The notes: a model not told the origin generated them from the letters alone. DNA of 13,285 nt from Ghiorsea sp. (GCA_021772875.1 JAJFLD010000018.1:1-13285), one strand, 5' to 3'; numbered from the stretch's first letter, positions 1 to 7,526 are shown. Made by a program: numbers and translations.

Positions 1-88
1 TATCTGTCAATGAGATGAAATCTTGATCAGCTGAGCTAATGATTCTGATCTCCGTATCCAGCACCTCAATATGCTTGGCTTTACTCAT
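1..88 (-). CDS. KilA-N domain protein, N-terminal fragment (runs off the window)
   Basis: Only the first 29 codons lie in the window. They read MSKAKHIEVLDTEIRI, then a segment ending DFISLTD. This pattern (a short beta strand, 'I.VL.TEI.II', then 'D.ISLTDIA') is typical of the start of KilA-N domain proteins, a DNA-binding family common in phages and in bacterial accessory regions. The ATG shares one base with the TGA of the preceding GIY-YIG gene (TGATG), and a GAGG lies 8 nt before the ATG, so the two genes are probably translationally coupled. Most of the protein is missing, so its full architecture and role cannot be judged. The family call rests on recall of the N-terminal motif from only 29 residues. 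Confidence 0.6.
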   Translation of the reverse strand, partial: MSKAKHIEVLDTEIRIISSADQDFISLTD

Positions 89-933
89 CAGCTCTGCCTC
101 TTTACTTCATCTAGCATTTTACCATCTTCATATTTCCATTCCATCCAGCCATTAGCTGGTCTACCTAACACCACTGCGGCAGCGGCACTGGGAGAGGGAA
201 AAATGGCGTTTTCTGTAAAGCGTAAAACATTACCCTCTTCCAGCAAAATTCCTTGCTCAACTAACCTGTTTCTATGCGATGCTACCCAAGCAGCTGCGGA
301 TTTAGCCAGTTCACGATTACACGTAGAGCCTTTGAGCACAACTAAACCATCTTCACTGTATTCACCCGTTGCTTGTGCAGCTTTGCCTTTGCAATAAAGG
401 AAGTCTTTCTTCTTTATATTTGCCTTGACCATTTCATCGAAAATCGGATGACCAAGGGTGGAGACAAGCAAACGCATGGTTTCAAAGAAATCCCAGATGT
501 CTGCTTCATCGGATTCGCGCACATGTGGCCTTGCTGAACCTTGTCCATTCTCCAAGCGATAGCGATTGGCCTTAAGAGCTTCATCAATGCTGATGGATTC
601 AAGATATTTCACATGGGTCTTGGTCAGAAATCCTGTTTTAGAGGTGGCAACCATGGCATGCGTCCACTCGCGCTTCTGGTGATCGGGATTCTTGATGCGT
701 TTGGCAAAGTTTTCAGCTTCACCAATATAAGCCGTTGGTTTGCCATCATCCTCACTATTGCCAAAGAGCAAATAAAGACTGGGGGCAGCCAACTCATCAC
801 GCTTCAAAGCTAAATCAAGACTGGCACGCGGAATCAGGCAAACCTGAACGGTGCGACTGGTAATCTCTGCAAGACGAACACCGCGCGGATTGCCGTCGGG
901 CAAAAAGATCTGAATGGTTTTTGCAGTTCTCAA
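88..933 (-). CDS. GIY-YIG nuclease family protein with C-terminal DUF4357-like domain
   Basis: A 281-residue cytoplasmic protein. Residues 1-50 form a leader segment with the pattern KTIQIFLPDGNPRGVR seen at the front of this subfamily. The GIY-YIG core follows: SLYLLFG (about 52-58) in the GIY position, AYIGEA (68-73) with YIG, a basic residue at R79 in the helix after it, and a candidate catalytic Glu at 112 in 'KYLES'. The C-terminal part (about 225-275, FPSPSAAAAVVLGRPANGW) matches the DUF4357 pattern. GIY-YIG domains cut DNA, but no substrate is known for this subfamily. The start is a TTG with a GGGAGAGGG tract about 10 nt upstream; no ATG or GTG lies further upstream in frame. It overlaps the KilA-N gene by one base. 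Its context beside abiE suggests a defence or mobile-element function, which is inference. Confidence 0.82.
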   Translation of the reverse strand: MRTAKTIQIFLPDGNPRGVRLAEITSRTVQVCLIPRASLDLALKRDELAAPSLYLLFGNSEDDGKPTAYIGEAENFAKRIKNPDHQKREWTHAMVATSKTGFLTKTHVKYLESISIDEALKANRYRLENGQGSARPHVRESDEADIWDFFETMRLLVSTLGHPIFDEMVKANIKKKDFLYCKGKAAQATGEYSEDGLVVLKGSTCNRELAKSAAAWVASHRNRLVEQGILLEEGNVLRFTENAIFPSPSAAAAVVLGRPANGWMEWKYEDGKMLDEVKRQS

Positions 934-969
934 ATTGATAAGCCCTCTCCCACAAGAATGACAATGGCT

Positions 970-998
970 AGCATAGCTTATAAACTACCCTTGGTGAA
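970..998 (-). promoter_or_regulatory. Possible sigma70-type promoter for the GIY-YIG/KilA-N genes
   Basis: On the minus strand TTCACC (-35, 993-998) and TATGCT (-10, 970-975) are separated by 17 bp. Each matches consensus at four of six positions. The predicted transcript would start about 30 nt before the TTG start codon. The 179-bp gap before this gene makes an independent promoter reasonable, but the match is only moderate. Confidence 0.3.
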
Positions 999-1112
999 GA
1001 CAAGCGCTCCATATCACTCACCCAAGCTTATCTTACCGATAAACATGTTAACGCGTTTGAGCCCCCCACTTACTCCTTGTTGCCTGATGCCAACGACTTA
1101 TCCTTAAGTGGC

Positions 1113-1898
1113 TTATCCCTTCGCACTGTTTACCGATGCCATAAGCAGCGGACGAATATCTTCGACAGTTTCAAACAAGGTCTTTTGTGCATGATAACTG
1201 ACTCCTGCACGATTCACAAAAGCCGTCCATTGCTGTTGTTTATTTTTATCCTTGGAAAACTTAAGCGTTAAAGCCATTGGTACTTCTTGAGGAAGCGCTG
1301 TACCTCTTCGTTTAAATGTATTTGTTATAGCTGTGCTTAAGACCTTTTTATCCAGATTTATAAATTTGTGAATTGCCCAAACATCATAAAAATCTTTCAT
1401 TCGGCTATTGGCAAACCCTAAAGAAACCATGGCTTCAAACTTCTCTGCCAGAACAGTCTCAACAGGGTAAGCCTTCAAATCTGGTGGCGGCATATCCAGC
1501 AGGGTTGGAAACGCAATATCTTCTGCGCCTGGCGTAATCACATCACCAACGCCTATATCTGCCTGAATGGATACAACTGCTGTTGTCAGTGTTGCCTTCA
1601 TGATGACCCGAATACCACCGTAGTTATCTTCCGCTTTGATTTCTGAAACTTTGATAGTGCTTGCATCAAATATCAGACCATCATCAGGATCGGTTATCTG
1701 CCTGCTAAGTTCAGTGAACACCTGTGTTAAATATGCCTTAGAAGCATCGCCCGATTTAAGGAAATCCACATCTTTGGTCGCCCTGTGCACATCACCACTC
1801 CAACAAGTGAAAAGCATTGCTCCTTTAAGCACAAATTCATCGCGATAACCTGAAACGGATAACCGGTACAATAATCGTTCAAGACCATAATTGGTCAA
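1113..1898 (-). CDS. abiEii: AbiEii-family nucleotidyltransferase toxin, 5' end out of frame
   Basis: Toxin half of a type IV toxin-antitoxin or abortive-infection system; the family is a minimal nucleotidyltransferase. Numbering from the TTG at 1898, FVLKGAMLF (22-30) followed by RATKDVDFL (39-47) is the signature with the metal-binding DVD, and AEKFEAMVSLG...RMKDFYDVW (151-174) carries the conserved Lys and KDF.D residues. The readable frame starts at a TTG, but the same frame extends upstream without a start codon through ARLLNISRE and KTDFGRVL, which are typical AbiEii N-terminal sequence. The expected ATG (1984) overlaps the antitoxin stop as ATGA but lies in another frame. The gene therefore looks broken by one missing base near 1950, or that base is a sequencing error. 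Repaired, it would be about 290 residues, a normal length. Whether the 261-residue TTG product is made or active is unknown. Confidence 0.85.
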   Translation of the reverse strand: MTNYGLERLLYRLSVSGYRDEFVLKGAMLFTCWSGDVHRATKDVDFLKSGDASKAYLTQVFTELSRQITDPDDGLIFDASTIKVSEIKAEDNYGGIRVIMKATLTTAVVSIQADIGVGDVITPGAEDIAFPTLLDMPPPDLKAYPVETVLAEKFEAMVSLGFANSRMKDFYDVWAIHKFINLDKKVLSTAITNTFKRRGTALPQEVPMALTLKFSKDKNKQQQWTAFVNRAGVSYHAQKTLFETVEDIRPLLMASVNSAKG

Positions 1899-1984
1899 AA
1901 CTCGGCCAAAATCGGTTTTCTGTTCACGGGATATATTGAGTAATCTGGCTCGATCGAGCTTGCTGTATGCTCTGGTCTACTCAT
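1899..1984 (-). pseudogene. abiEii: Displaced 5' end of abiEii (frameshift near 1950)
   Basis: The ATG at 1984 opens MSRPEHTASSI, which resembles normal AbiEii starts. Reading on in that frame gives unrelated sequence and stops after 29 codons. Moving to the other frame between 1952 and 1949 gives ARLLNISREQKTDF and continues into the long downstream frame. Only two bases (GA) lie between the ATC codon and the GCC codon where three are expected (for example CGA, giving S-I-R-A-R-L-L-N). The break sits inside the perfect palindrome GCTCGATCGAGC (1948-1959). Confidence 0.75.
1948..1959. repeat. 12-bp perfect palindrome at the abiEii frameshift
   Basis: GCTCGATCGAGC reads the same on both strands. 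It coincides with the point where the abiEii reading frame is lost. A short hairpin could promote a one-base deletion or a sequencing or assembly miscall; the sequence alone does not tell which. Confidence 0.8.
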
Positions 1985-2607
1985 GCTGACAATGATTCAA
2001 GATAGGGCTGCATCACATTTTTCACCCTGCATAGCTCAGCATACTTCTGCAGTTCATTCATCGTAAACTTTTTGGCCAACCAACCCTCTTTAAGTGCCTC
2101 AATAGCTACATCCAGCCCAATCTTATTTCGGTATTTAAAGCAATCGACAACCGTTTTGGCAGGGTTATAAACGGGCACCGTCACCCCATCAATAAGATGA
2201 TTCCCCACACCGCTGGTAAGTGCCTCACCAGAAAATCGAACAATGCGCACTGGCAGATCATTCACCTGGGGAAGCCGTGCCTTACGATCAATGGCCACCC
2301 AAATCTCAAAAGGTGATTGTGTGGTCATCTCATGCACCACAAGTGCAGAAAGCAGACAAATTTTACCTTTAGGAATGCGTTTACTCACCTCAACCATGGT
2401 TTGTTTTTCGGATAGTTCAGCATGAGCTGCAATATAAAGCCCGCGCGCTGTTCGCTCCAAAAGACCTTTCTGGTATAGGCGGCTAAGATATCGGCGTGGT
2501 ATTTGGTGGGCATCAAGGTCGCATGGTCGCAGCACACCTTCTTTTTTCAGAAGGTCAAAGATTCGTTGGGCAGTATCCTGCTTTCTTCCACTATCTTTTT
2601 GTCCCAT
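1981..2607 (-). CDS. abiEi: AbiEi-family antitoxin and transcriptional repressor
   Basis: Antitoxin half of the type IV system. In the family it neutralises the toxin without stable protein-protein binding and represses its own operon through an N-terminal winged helix. Visible features of this 208-residue protein: a winged-helix segment at about 12-60 (IFDLLKKEGVLRPCDLDAH, then RRYLSRLYQKGLLERTARG and the closing LYI wing), a central 'LLSALVVHEMT' stretch at 85-95, and the C-terminal NPAKTVVDCFKYRNKIG (148-164) characteristic of AbiEi. The ATG at 2607 is chosen over the TTG six codons upstream because AAAGGTG lies 6 nt before it. The last four bases overlap the ATG of abiEii (ATGA), the arrangement expected for a coupled toxin-antitoxin pair. 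Confidence 0.85.
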   Translation of the reverse strand: MGQKDSGRKQDTAQRIFDLLKKEGVLRPCDLDAHQIPRRYLSRLYQKGLLERTARGLYIAAHAELSEKQTMVEVSKRIPKGKICLLSALVVHEMTTQSPFEIWVAIDRKARLPQVNDLPVRIVRFSGEALTSGVGNHLIDGVTVPVYNPAKTVVDCFKYRNKIGLDVAIEALKEGWLAKKFTMNELQKYAELCRVKNVMQPYLESLSA

Positions 2608-2636
2608 AGTGCACACCTTTATCAATAAGTGCCGAC

Positions 2637-2665
2637 ATAATGGGACATGAAATAGTGTTTTTCAA
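2637..2665 (-). promoter_or_regulatory. Possible promoter of the abiE operon
   Basis: Minus strand: TTGAAA (2660-2665, five of six matches to TTGACA), 17-bp spacer, CATTAT (2637-2642, four of six to TATAAT). Transcription would begin about 23 nt before the abiEi ATG. AbiEi proteins usually repress their own promoters, so the operator is expected in this region. I see only a poor inverted match between the two CCCAT/ATGGG flanks of 2602-2643. Confidence 0.4.
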
Positions 2666-2738
2666 GCTAAAAAGATTCATAATGCATTGCCTCTAGTATG
2701 CCAATGCGCGCTAAGCTGTTTGCTAAAAACAATCTAAT

Positions 2739-5354
2739 TTAAGCTTGAATCAGCCCTGATACTGCTGCTAAGGCTTCTTTCAACTTCGCAGGCTCAGTGC
2801 CACCAGCCATGGCCATGTCGGGTTTACCGCCGCCTTTGCCGCCGCAGATGATGGCAACTTCACGCACGATGTTGCCTGCGTTGTAAGTGCCGACCAAATC
2901 TTTGGTGACACCTGCAACCAATTGCACTTTTTCACCATTGATTTGTCCAAAAACAATCACACCTGATTTGAGTTTACCTTTGGCTTTATCCATGAAATCA
3001 CGCATATCTGCCACACCTTTAACTTCGGCGGTGAGCAGTTTAATTCCGTTTACTTCTACTGCTTCTTTGATTAAATCATCAAGGATGCCAGTCGAAGCTT
3101 TGGCTTTGACAGATTGCAGCTCTTTTTCGGCTTCTTTGAGTTTTGACTGCAAGCTACTTACAGCTTCGGATGTTTCCGTTGTGCGCACTTTTAAGGCACC
3201 TGCGACTTCATTTAAAGTGTTGGCATCATTCACATAACTTTGAAAAGCAGCTTTGTTGGTGACTGCTTCAATGCGGCGCACGCCTGCGGCAATGCCTGTT
3301 TCAGATAAAATGCGGAACAAACCAATATCACCTGTGCGTGATACATGTGTGCCACCACAAAGCTCGGTGGAGAATCCAGCGGCAACCACGCGCACTTCAT
3401 CACCATATTTCTCGCCAAACAAGGCCATTGCACCAGATGCTACTGCTTCATCTTGGGTCATGAGTTTGGTTTCTACAGCTTCATTTTTCCAAATTTCAGC
3501 GTTTACAATCGCTTCAATGTTCATTTTTTGTGCCGCAGTCACTGGTTCATGATGACTAAAATCAAAACGCAAACGCTCTGCATTGACCAAAGAACCTGCT
3601 TGTTTGACATGTTCACCCAAGACATCACGCAATACTTTATGCATCAAATGGGTTGCCGTGTGATTGCAGCGAATCGCTTCACGGCGATCACCTGTAACTT
3701 CAAAATGCGCTGTGCTGCCAGTGCTAAAGCTACCTTTGCTGACTTTGCCTATATGCACAAACAAATCAGACAAGACTTTTTTGGTATCCGTCACTACAAA
3801 TTCAGCATCTTTGCTTTTGATAAGACCAGTATCGCCTGCTTGACCACCCGATTCAGCATAAAATGGCGTTTGATTGCTGATTAACCAAGCTTCATCACCT
3901 GCTTTAATGCTTGCCACGGATGTATCACCTTGCACCAAACCAGAAATGGCACCTTCAGCACTTAAAGTGGTATAACCCAAGAAATCTGTAGCGCCATGTT
4001 GTTCACGAATTTCAAATACAGCTTTTGGCAGTGCCGCTTCACCCGACCCCCCCCAAGCAGCGCGCGCTCTGGTGCGTTGCTCATTCATACATACTTCGAA
4101 ACCAGCCATATCCAAATGAATGTCTTGGCCTTTGAGGATGTCGGCGGTTAAATCAGTGGGGAAACCAAAAGTGTCATACAAAGAAAACAGTGTTTTCCCA
4201 GGGATGGTGCCACCTTTACCTGCGTCTTTGGCAGCTTGTTCAACCAAAGTGAGGCCTTTATCCAAGGTTTTGATAAAACGCTCTTCTTCAATCCGAATCA
4301 CTTGCTCAATATTGCCTTGCCCTTCTTTGAGCTCGGCAAAATGCTCACCCATTTCAGCGACAAGTGCGGGAACAAGCTTAAACATAAAGGCTTGTTTCAT
4401 ACCCAACAAACGGCCATGACGGCAAGCCCTGCGCAAAATCCTGCGCAATACAAAGCCACGCCCTTCATTGCTTGGCAATACACCATCAGCCAACAAAAAT
4501 GACACCGAACGCAAATGATCCGCCAACACACGCAAACTCACATCATGTTCCTCATTCTTGCCCAAGCTAGTGCCTGTGACCTTACAAGCGGCATCAATGA
4601 GATTTTTAAACAAATCAATACTGTAATTATCATGCGTACCTTGAAGCACGGCGGCAATACGCTCTAAACCCATGCCTGTATCCACAGAAGGTTTGGGCAG
4701 TGGATTCAAATGTCCTTCGGCATCTCTATCATATTGCATGAACACCAAGTTCCAGATTTCAACAAATCTATCCCCATCTTCTTCTGGTGTGCCTGGAGGG
4801 CCACCCCAAATATGGTCGCCATGATCAAAGAATATTTCGGAACAAGGGCCACAAGGGCCAGTATCACCCATGCTCCAGAAATTGTCTTTGGCACCAATGC
4901 GGGCAATGCGTTCTTCGGGGATGCCTATGCCTTTGGTCCATAAATCATAAGCCTCATTATCTTCTTCAAACACTGTAACAAACAAACGCTTCGGATCGAG
5001 CTTGAGCTCAACAGTTAAAAAATCCCAAGCAAACGAAATCGCTTCTTTTTTGAAATAATCACCAAACGAAAAGTTGCCCAACATTTCAAAGAAGGTGTGA
5101 TGGCGCGCGGTATGGCCGACGTTTTCCAAGTCGTTGTGTTTACCACCTGCGCGCACACATTTCTGGCTGGAAGTCGCCCGAACATAAGGGCGCGTTTCAT
5201 CGCCTAAAAAAACATGCTTAAAAGGCACCATACCCGCATTGGTAAACATCAATGTGGGATCACCATGCGGCACCAAAGCACTAGATTCTACAATCTCATG
5301 GCCGTTGTCTGCAAAAAATTCAAGAAACTTCTTGCGAATATCTGATGTTTTCAT
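2739..5354 (-). CDS. alaS: Alanyl-tRNA synthetase
   Basis: Charges tRNA-Ala with alanine in the cytoplasm and hydrolyses mischarged Ser- or Gly-tRNA-Ala. The 871-residue length is normal for the full protein. In order: the class II catalytic core from residue 1, with the start motif IRKKFLEFF, RATSSQKCVRAGG (59-71) and HTFFEMLGNFSFGDYFK (86-102); the tRNA-recognition region to about 450; the editing domain with zinc-binding NHTATH (H565, H569) and CGGTH (C666, H670); a coiled coil around 725-755; and the glycine-rich C-Ala region (CGGKGGGKPDMAMAGG, 837-852). All key residues are present. Its ATG overlaps the recX stop as ATGA, so it is the third gene of a recA-recX-alaS operon. An 8-base C run (4047-4054; G on the coding strand) lies in frame. 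No clear terminator follows it, so read-through towards abiE is possible. Confidence 0.98.
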   Translation of the reverse strand: MKTSDIRKKFLEFFADNGHEIVESSALVPHGDPTLMFTNAGMVPFKHVFLGDETRPYVRATSSQKCVRAGGKHNDLENVGHTARHHTFFEMLGNFSFGDYFKKEAISFAWDFLTVELKLDPKRLFVTVFEEDNEAYDLWTKGIGIPEERIARIGAKDNFWSMGDTGPCGPCSEIFFDHGDHIWGGPPGTPEEDGDRFVEIWNLVFMQYDRDAEGHLNPLPKPSVDTGMGLERIAAVLQGTHDNYSIDLFKNLIDAACKVTGTSLGKNEEHDVSLRVLADHLRSVSFLLADGVLPSNEGRGFVLRRILRRACRHGRLLGMKQAFMFKLVPALVAEMGEHFAELKEGQGNIEQVIRIEEERFIKTLDKGLTLVEQAAKDAGKGGTIPGKTLFSLYDTFGFPTDLTADILKGQDIHLDMAGFEVCMNEQRTRARAAWGGSGEAALPKAVFEIREQHGATDFLGYTTLSAEGAISGLVQGDTSVASIKAGDEAWLISNQTPFYAESGGQAGDTGLIKSKDAEFVVTDTKKVLSDLFVHIGKVSKGSFSTGSTAHFEVTGDRREAIRCNHTATHLMHKVLRDVLGEHVKQAGSLVNAERLRFDFSHHEPVTAAQKMNIEAIVNAEIWKNEAVETKLMTQDEAVASGAMALFGEKYGDEVRVVAAGFSTELCGGTHVSRTGDIGLFRILSETGIAAGVRRIEAVTNKAAFQSYVNDANTLNEVAGALKVRTTETSEAVSSLQSKLKEAEKELQSVKAKASTGILDDLIKEAVEVNGIKLLTAEVKGVADMRDFMDKAKGKLKSGVIVFGQINGEKVQLVAGVTKDLVGTYNAGNIVREVAIICGGKGGGKPDMAMAGGTEPAKLKEALAAVSGLIQA

Positions 5355-5839
5355 GCGTCTAAATCCTCATCGTTCATCACTTGCAGAATCACGCTTATAT
5401 CAAAGCCTTTATTCTGCAAATAACGGAGCTGGCGCTGCCATACGCGCTGATCATTTTTTCTTAAACATGCTGGATCTCGTTTATCCAACACATCTTTACA
5501 ACTTTGCCAAACATCAAAATGACTTTCAGCTTCTTCAAGTGCCAGGCGCAGAGCTGTGGCATCTGCACCTTTTTGCCTTGCTTTTTGTGCTGCCAGCCAA
5601 GGTGTTTCCCCTCTCTTGATGCGCGAACGCAAAAAAGATTCGGCATACCTCGATTCGTTTAAATAATCATAATGTTTTAACATCTCAATGACATGGTCCA
5701 CAATAATATCATCGTATTTTTTACTTTTTAACTTTTCACGCAATTCAAGCTCATTATGTTCACGCATGCCCAACATACGCGTTGCAGCAGAAAGAGCTTC
5801 CTGCTGCTCGGATTTTACTGCATCAGCTTTCTTTTGCAC
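5351..5839 (-). CDS. recX: Regulatory protein RecX
   Basis: Small all-helical modulator that binds RecA filaments and limits RecA activity. The 162 residues show the tandem three-helix repeats of the family: ALSAATRMLGMREHNELELR (15-34), then YDYLNESRYAESFLRSRIKR (57-76), which is the most diagnostic block, and KGADATALRLALEEAE (90-105). The second half, around 130-155 (RKNDQRVWQRQLRYLQNKGF), matches the third repeat. The start is taken as a GTG at 5839, which lies 17 nt inside recA and has only a weak purine tract (AAGCCGAG) before it. In-frame ATG codons exist at residues 22 and 25 but would cut into the first repeat. It overlaps recA upstream and alaS downstream (ATGA), suggesting dependence on recA translation. 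Confidence 0.9.
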   Translation of the reverse strand: MQKKADAVKSEQQEALSAATRMLGMREHNELELREKLKSKKYDDIIVDHVIEMLKHYDYLNESRYAESFLRSRIKRGETPWLAAQKARQKGADATALRLALEEAESHFDVWQSCKDVLDKRDPACLRKNDQRVWQRQLRYLQNKGFDISVILQVMNDEDLDA

Positions 5840-6851
5840 TCGGCTTAACGCTTACTTTCGTTTCAGGCAAACCCAATTCAGCGCGCACTTTGGTTTCAAC
5901 ATCGCTCAACATATCAGGATGATCTTTGAGGTATTGAATTGCATTATCACGGCCCTGACCGATGCGCTCTGTGCCAACAGCATACCAAGCACCACTTTTC
6001 TTGACGTGACCATATTCAACACCCATGTCCACCACTTCACCCACATGTGATACACCTTCACCATACATGATGCTGAATTTTGCCAATTTGAACGGTGGCG
6101 CCATTTTGTTTTTGACCACTTTCACTTTGGTATCATTACCCAAAACATCTTCGCCCTTTTTGATGGAACCCGTGCGGCGCACATCCAAACGCACAGAAGC
6201 ATAAAACTTCAAAGCATTACCACCTGTTGTGGTTTCAGGATTACCAAACATGACACCAATTTTCATACGCAACTGATTGATGAATAACACTGTAGTACCC
6301 GTACGCGAAATAGCTGATGTTAACTTACGCAAAGCTTGAGACATCAAACGCGCCTGTAGGCCCATATGTGAATCACCCATATCACCATCAAGCTCAGCAC
6401 GTGGTGTTAAAGCAGCCACCGAATCAATGACGATAATATCCAATGAGCCTGAGCGGGTTAACATATCTACGATTTCTAAGGCTTGCTCGCCACAATCAGG
6501 TTGTGACAATAAAAGATTATCTACATCCACGCCTAATTTGCGTGCATAATCTGGGTCTAAGGCATGTTCTGCATCAATAAATGCAGCTTTGCCGCCTGCT
6601 TTCTGGGCTTCGGCCACAGCATGCAAAGCTAATGTGGTTTTACCTGAAGATTCAGGGCCATAAATTTCAACAATACGACCACGCGGATAACCACCTATGC
6701 CCAAAGCTGCATCCAAAGCCAGAGAACCCGAACCAATCACTTCCACATCCACTCTTGCTTGATCGCCCATGCGCATGATGGTGCCTTGCCCAAATTGTTT
6801 CTCGATTTGCGCGAGAGCTGTTTCCAGTGCTTTTGCTTTGTTATCCGACAT
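5823..6851 (-). CDS. recA: Recombinase RecA
   Basis: ATP-dependent strand-exchange protein for homologous recombination and for LexA self-cleavage in the SOS response; cytoplasmic. The 342-residue length is typical. Visible motifs: Walker A GPESSGKT (65-72), AEHALDP (94-100), Walker B LDIIVIDS (137-144), the L1 region ELDGDMGDSHMGLQARLMSQ (153-172), and the L2 region INQLRMKIGVMFGNPETTTG (191-210). The C-terminal domain runs to a short tail, here ETKVSVKPSAKES, which is less acidic than in E. coli. The ATG has AAGGGG 6 nt upstream. It is the first gene of a recA-recX-alaS operon and is divergent from the DUF4399-like gene. I see no E. coli-type LexA box (CTGT-N8-ACAG) in the upstream region, so any SOS operator here must differ in sequence. 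Confidence 0.98.
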   Translation of the reverse strand: MSDNKAKALETALAQIEKQFGQGTIMRMGDQARVDVEVIGSGSLALDAALGIGGYPRGRIVEIYGPESSGKTTLALHAVAEAQKAGGKAAFIDAEHALDPDYARKLGVDVDNLLLSQPDCGEQALEIVDMLTRSGSLDIIVIDSVAALTPRAELDGDMGDSHMGLQARLMSQALRKLTSAISRTGTTVLFINQLRMKIGVMFGNPETTTGGNALKFYASVRLDVRRTGSIKKGEDVLGNDTKVKVVKNKMAPPFKLAKFSIMYGEGVSHVGEVVDMGVEYGHVKKSGAWYAVGTERIGQGRDNAIQYLKDHPDMLSDVETKVRAELGLPETKVSVKPSAKES

Positions 6852-6993
6852 AGTGTGCCCCTTGAAAAATCATGAATCTATCACGATTGCGAAACTTATC
6901 ATTCAAGGTCTGGATTTGCCAGTAAGATTCAAGCCAATAGCCGCATTATGAATGGGATTGTTTTCCATGACACTTCAGCCTAACTTCACTGCC

Positions 6994-7009
6994 TTGCATT
7001 TCAATGCAA
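6994..7009. promoter_or_regulatory. Inverted repeat just upstream of the DUF4399-like gene
   Basis: TTGCATT-TC-AATGCAA is a perfect 7-bp inverted repeat with a 2-bp centre. It ends 4 bases before the AAGGAG ribosome binding site (7014-7019). The spacing suits an operator for a dimeric regulator or a small 5'-UTR hairpin. I see no strong -35/-10 pair around it. Confidence 0.45.
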
Positions 7010-7026
7010 CACCAAGGAGATACAAC

Positions 7027-7461
7027 ATGAAAGCATGGTTCATCATGGTCACTACATTATGTCTTATATTAGGCAGCTATACTCTTGTTCAGGCTTGTGA
7101 ACACGAAGGTGCTTGCAGCAAAGCATGTTCGATCGGGCCACATTTTTTATCACCCAAAAATGGTGATACTGTCAGTCAAGACGTGAACATCAAAATGGGT
7201 ATGACGGGCATGAAAGTGCAAAAGGCAGGTGAGCTTGTCAAAGGCACTGGGCATCATCATTTGATTATTGATGGGGCTTATGTACCTGAAAATGAAACCG
7301 TGCCAAAAGATGATAAACACATCCATTTTGGCAAAGGGCAAACCGAAACAACCATTAAACTAAGCCCTGGCAAACATACTTTAACGCTTCAATTTGCCGA
7401 TGGTTTTCATCAATCTTATGGCAAAATCATGAGCCAAACTATTGAAGTGATCGTGAAATAA
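7027..7461 (+). CDS. Secreted DUF4399-like protein
   Basis: A 144-residue exported protein of unknown function. Residues 1-23 form a Sec signal (basic start, hydrophobic core, ...TLVQA), followed by a Cys/His-rich mature start with C24, C30 and C34. The body matches the DUF4399 pattern: FLSPKNGDTVSQDV (40-53), GTGHHHLIIDG (73-83), KHIHFGKGQTETTIKLSPGK (97-116) and HTLTLQFADGFHQSYG (117-132). This is a single beta-sandwich type domain with a histidine cluster that could bind metal, though the family function is unsettled. The start is fixed by AAGGAG 7 nt before the ATG; a longer in-frame reading from 6952 has no ribosome site and would bury the signal peptide. Position -2 before C24 is Gln, so a lipoprotein is less likely than ordinary cleavage. 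It stands alone on this strand, divergent from recA. Confidence 0.82.
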   Translation: MKAWFIMVTTLCLILGSYTLVQACEHEGACSKACSIGPHFLSPKNGDTVSQDVNIKMGMTGMKVQKAGELVKGTGHHHLIIDGAYVPENETVPKDDKHIHFGKGQTETTIKLSPGKHTLTLQFADGFHQSYGKIMSQTIEVIVK

Positions 7462-7471
7462 GTAACACCTT

Positions 7472-7526
7472 AAAACAAATAGACCTTGGCCTATGCTTTT
7501 TATAGCGCCAAGGTCTATTGTTTTTA
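7472..7526. terminator. Two-way Rho-independent terminator
   Basis: A perfect 13-bp inverted repeat, AATAGACCTTGGC (7478-7490) and GCCAAGGTCTATT (7507-7519), with an inner CTAT/ATAG extension and a small loop. GTTTTT follows on the plus strand and TTTGTTTT on the minus strand. It sits between convergent genes and should stop both the DUF4399-like transcript and the histidine kinase operon. Confidence 0.9.

Noticed and set aside
2701..2738. Terminator after alaS
   Set aside because: Only a 5-bp AAGCT/AGCTT pairing with a long AT-rich interior is present and no T-run follows, so no terminator can be supported.
3345..3884. Plus-strand open frame of 179 codons opposite alaS
   Set aside because: It lies wholly antisense to the conserved editing domain of alaS, has no ribosome site and reads as low-quality protein; it is a shadow of alaS codon bias.
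4047..4054. Run of eight C (G on the coding strand) within alaS as a phase-variable tract
   Set aside because: The frame is intact, it encodes Trp-Gly-Gly in a normal position, and switching off an essential synthetase is implausible. It is only a site to watch for sequencing error.
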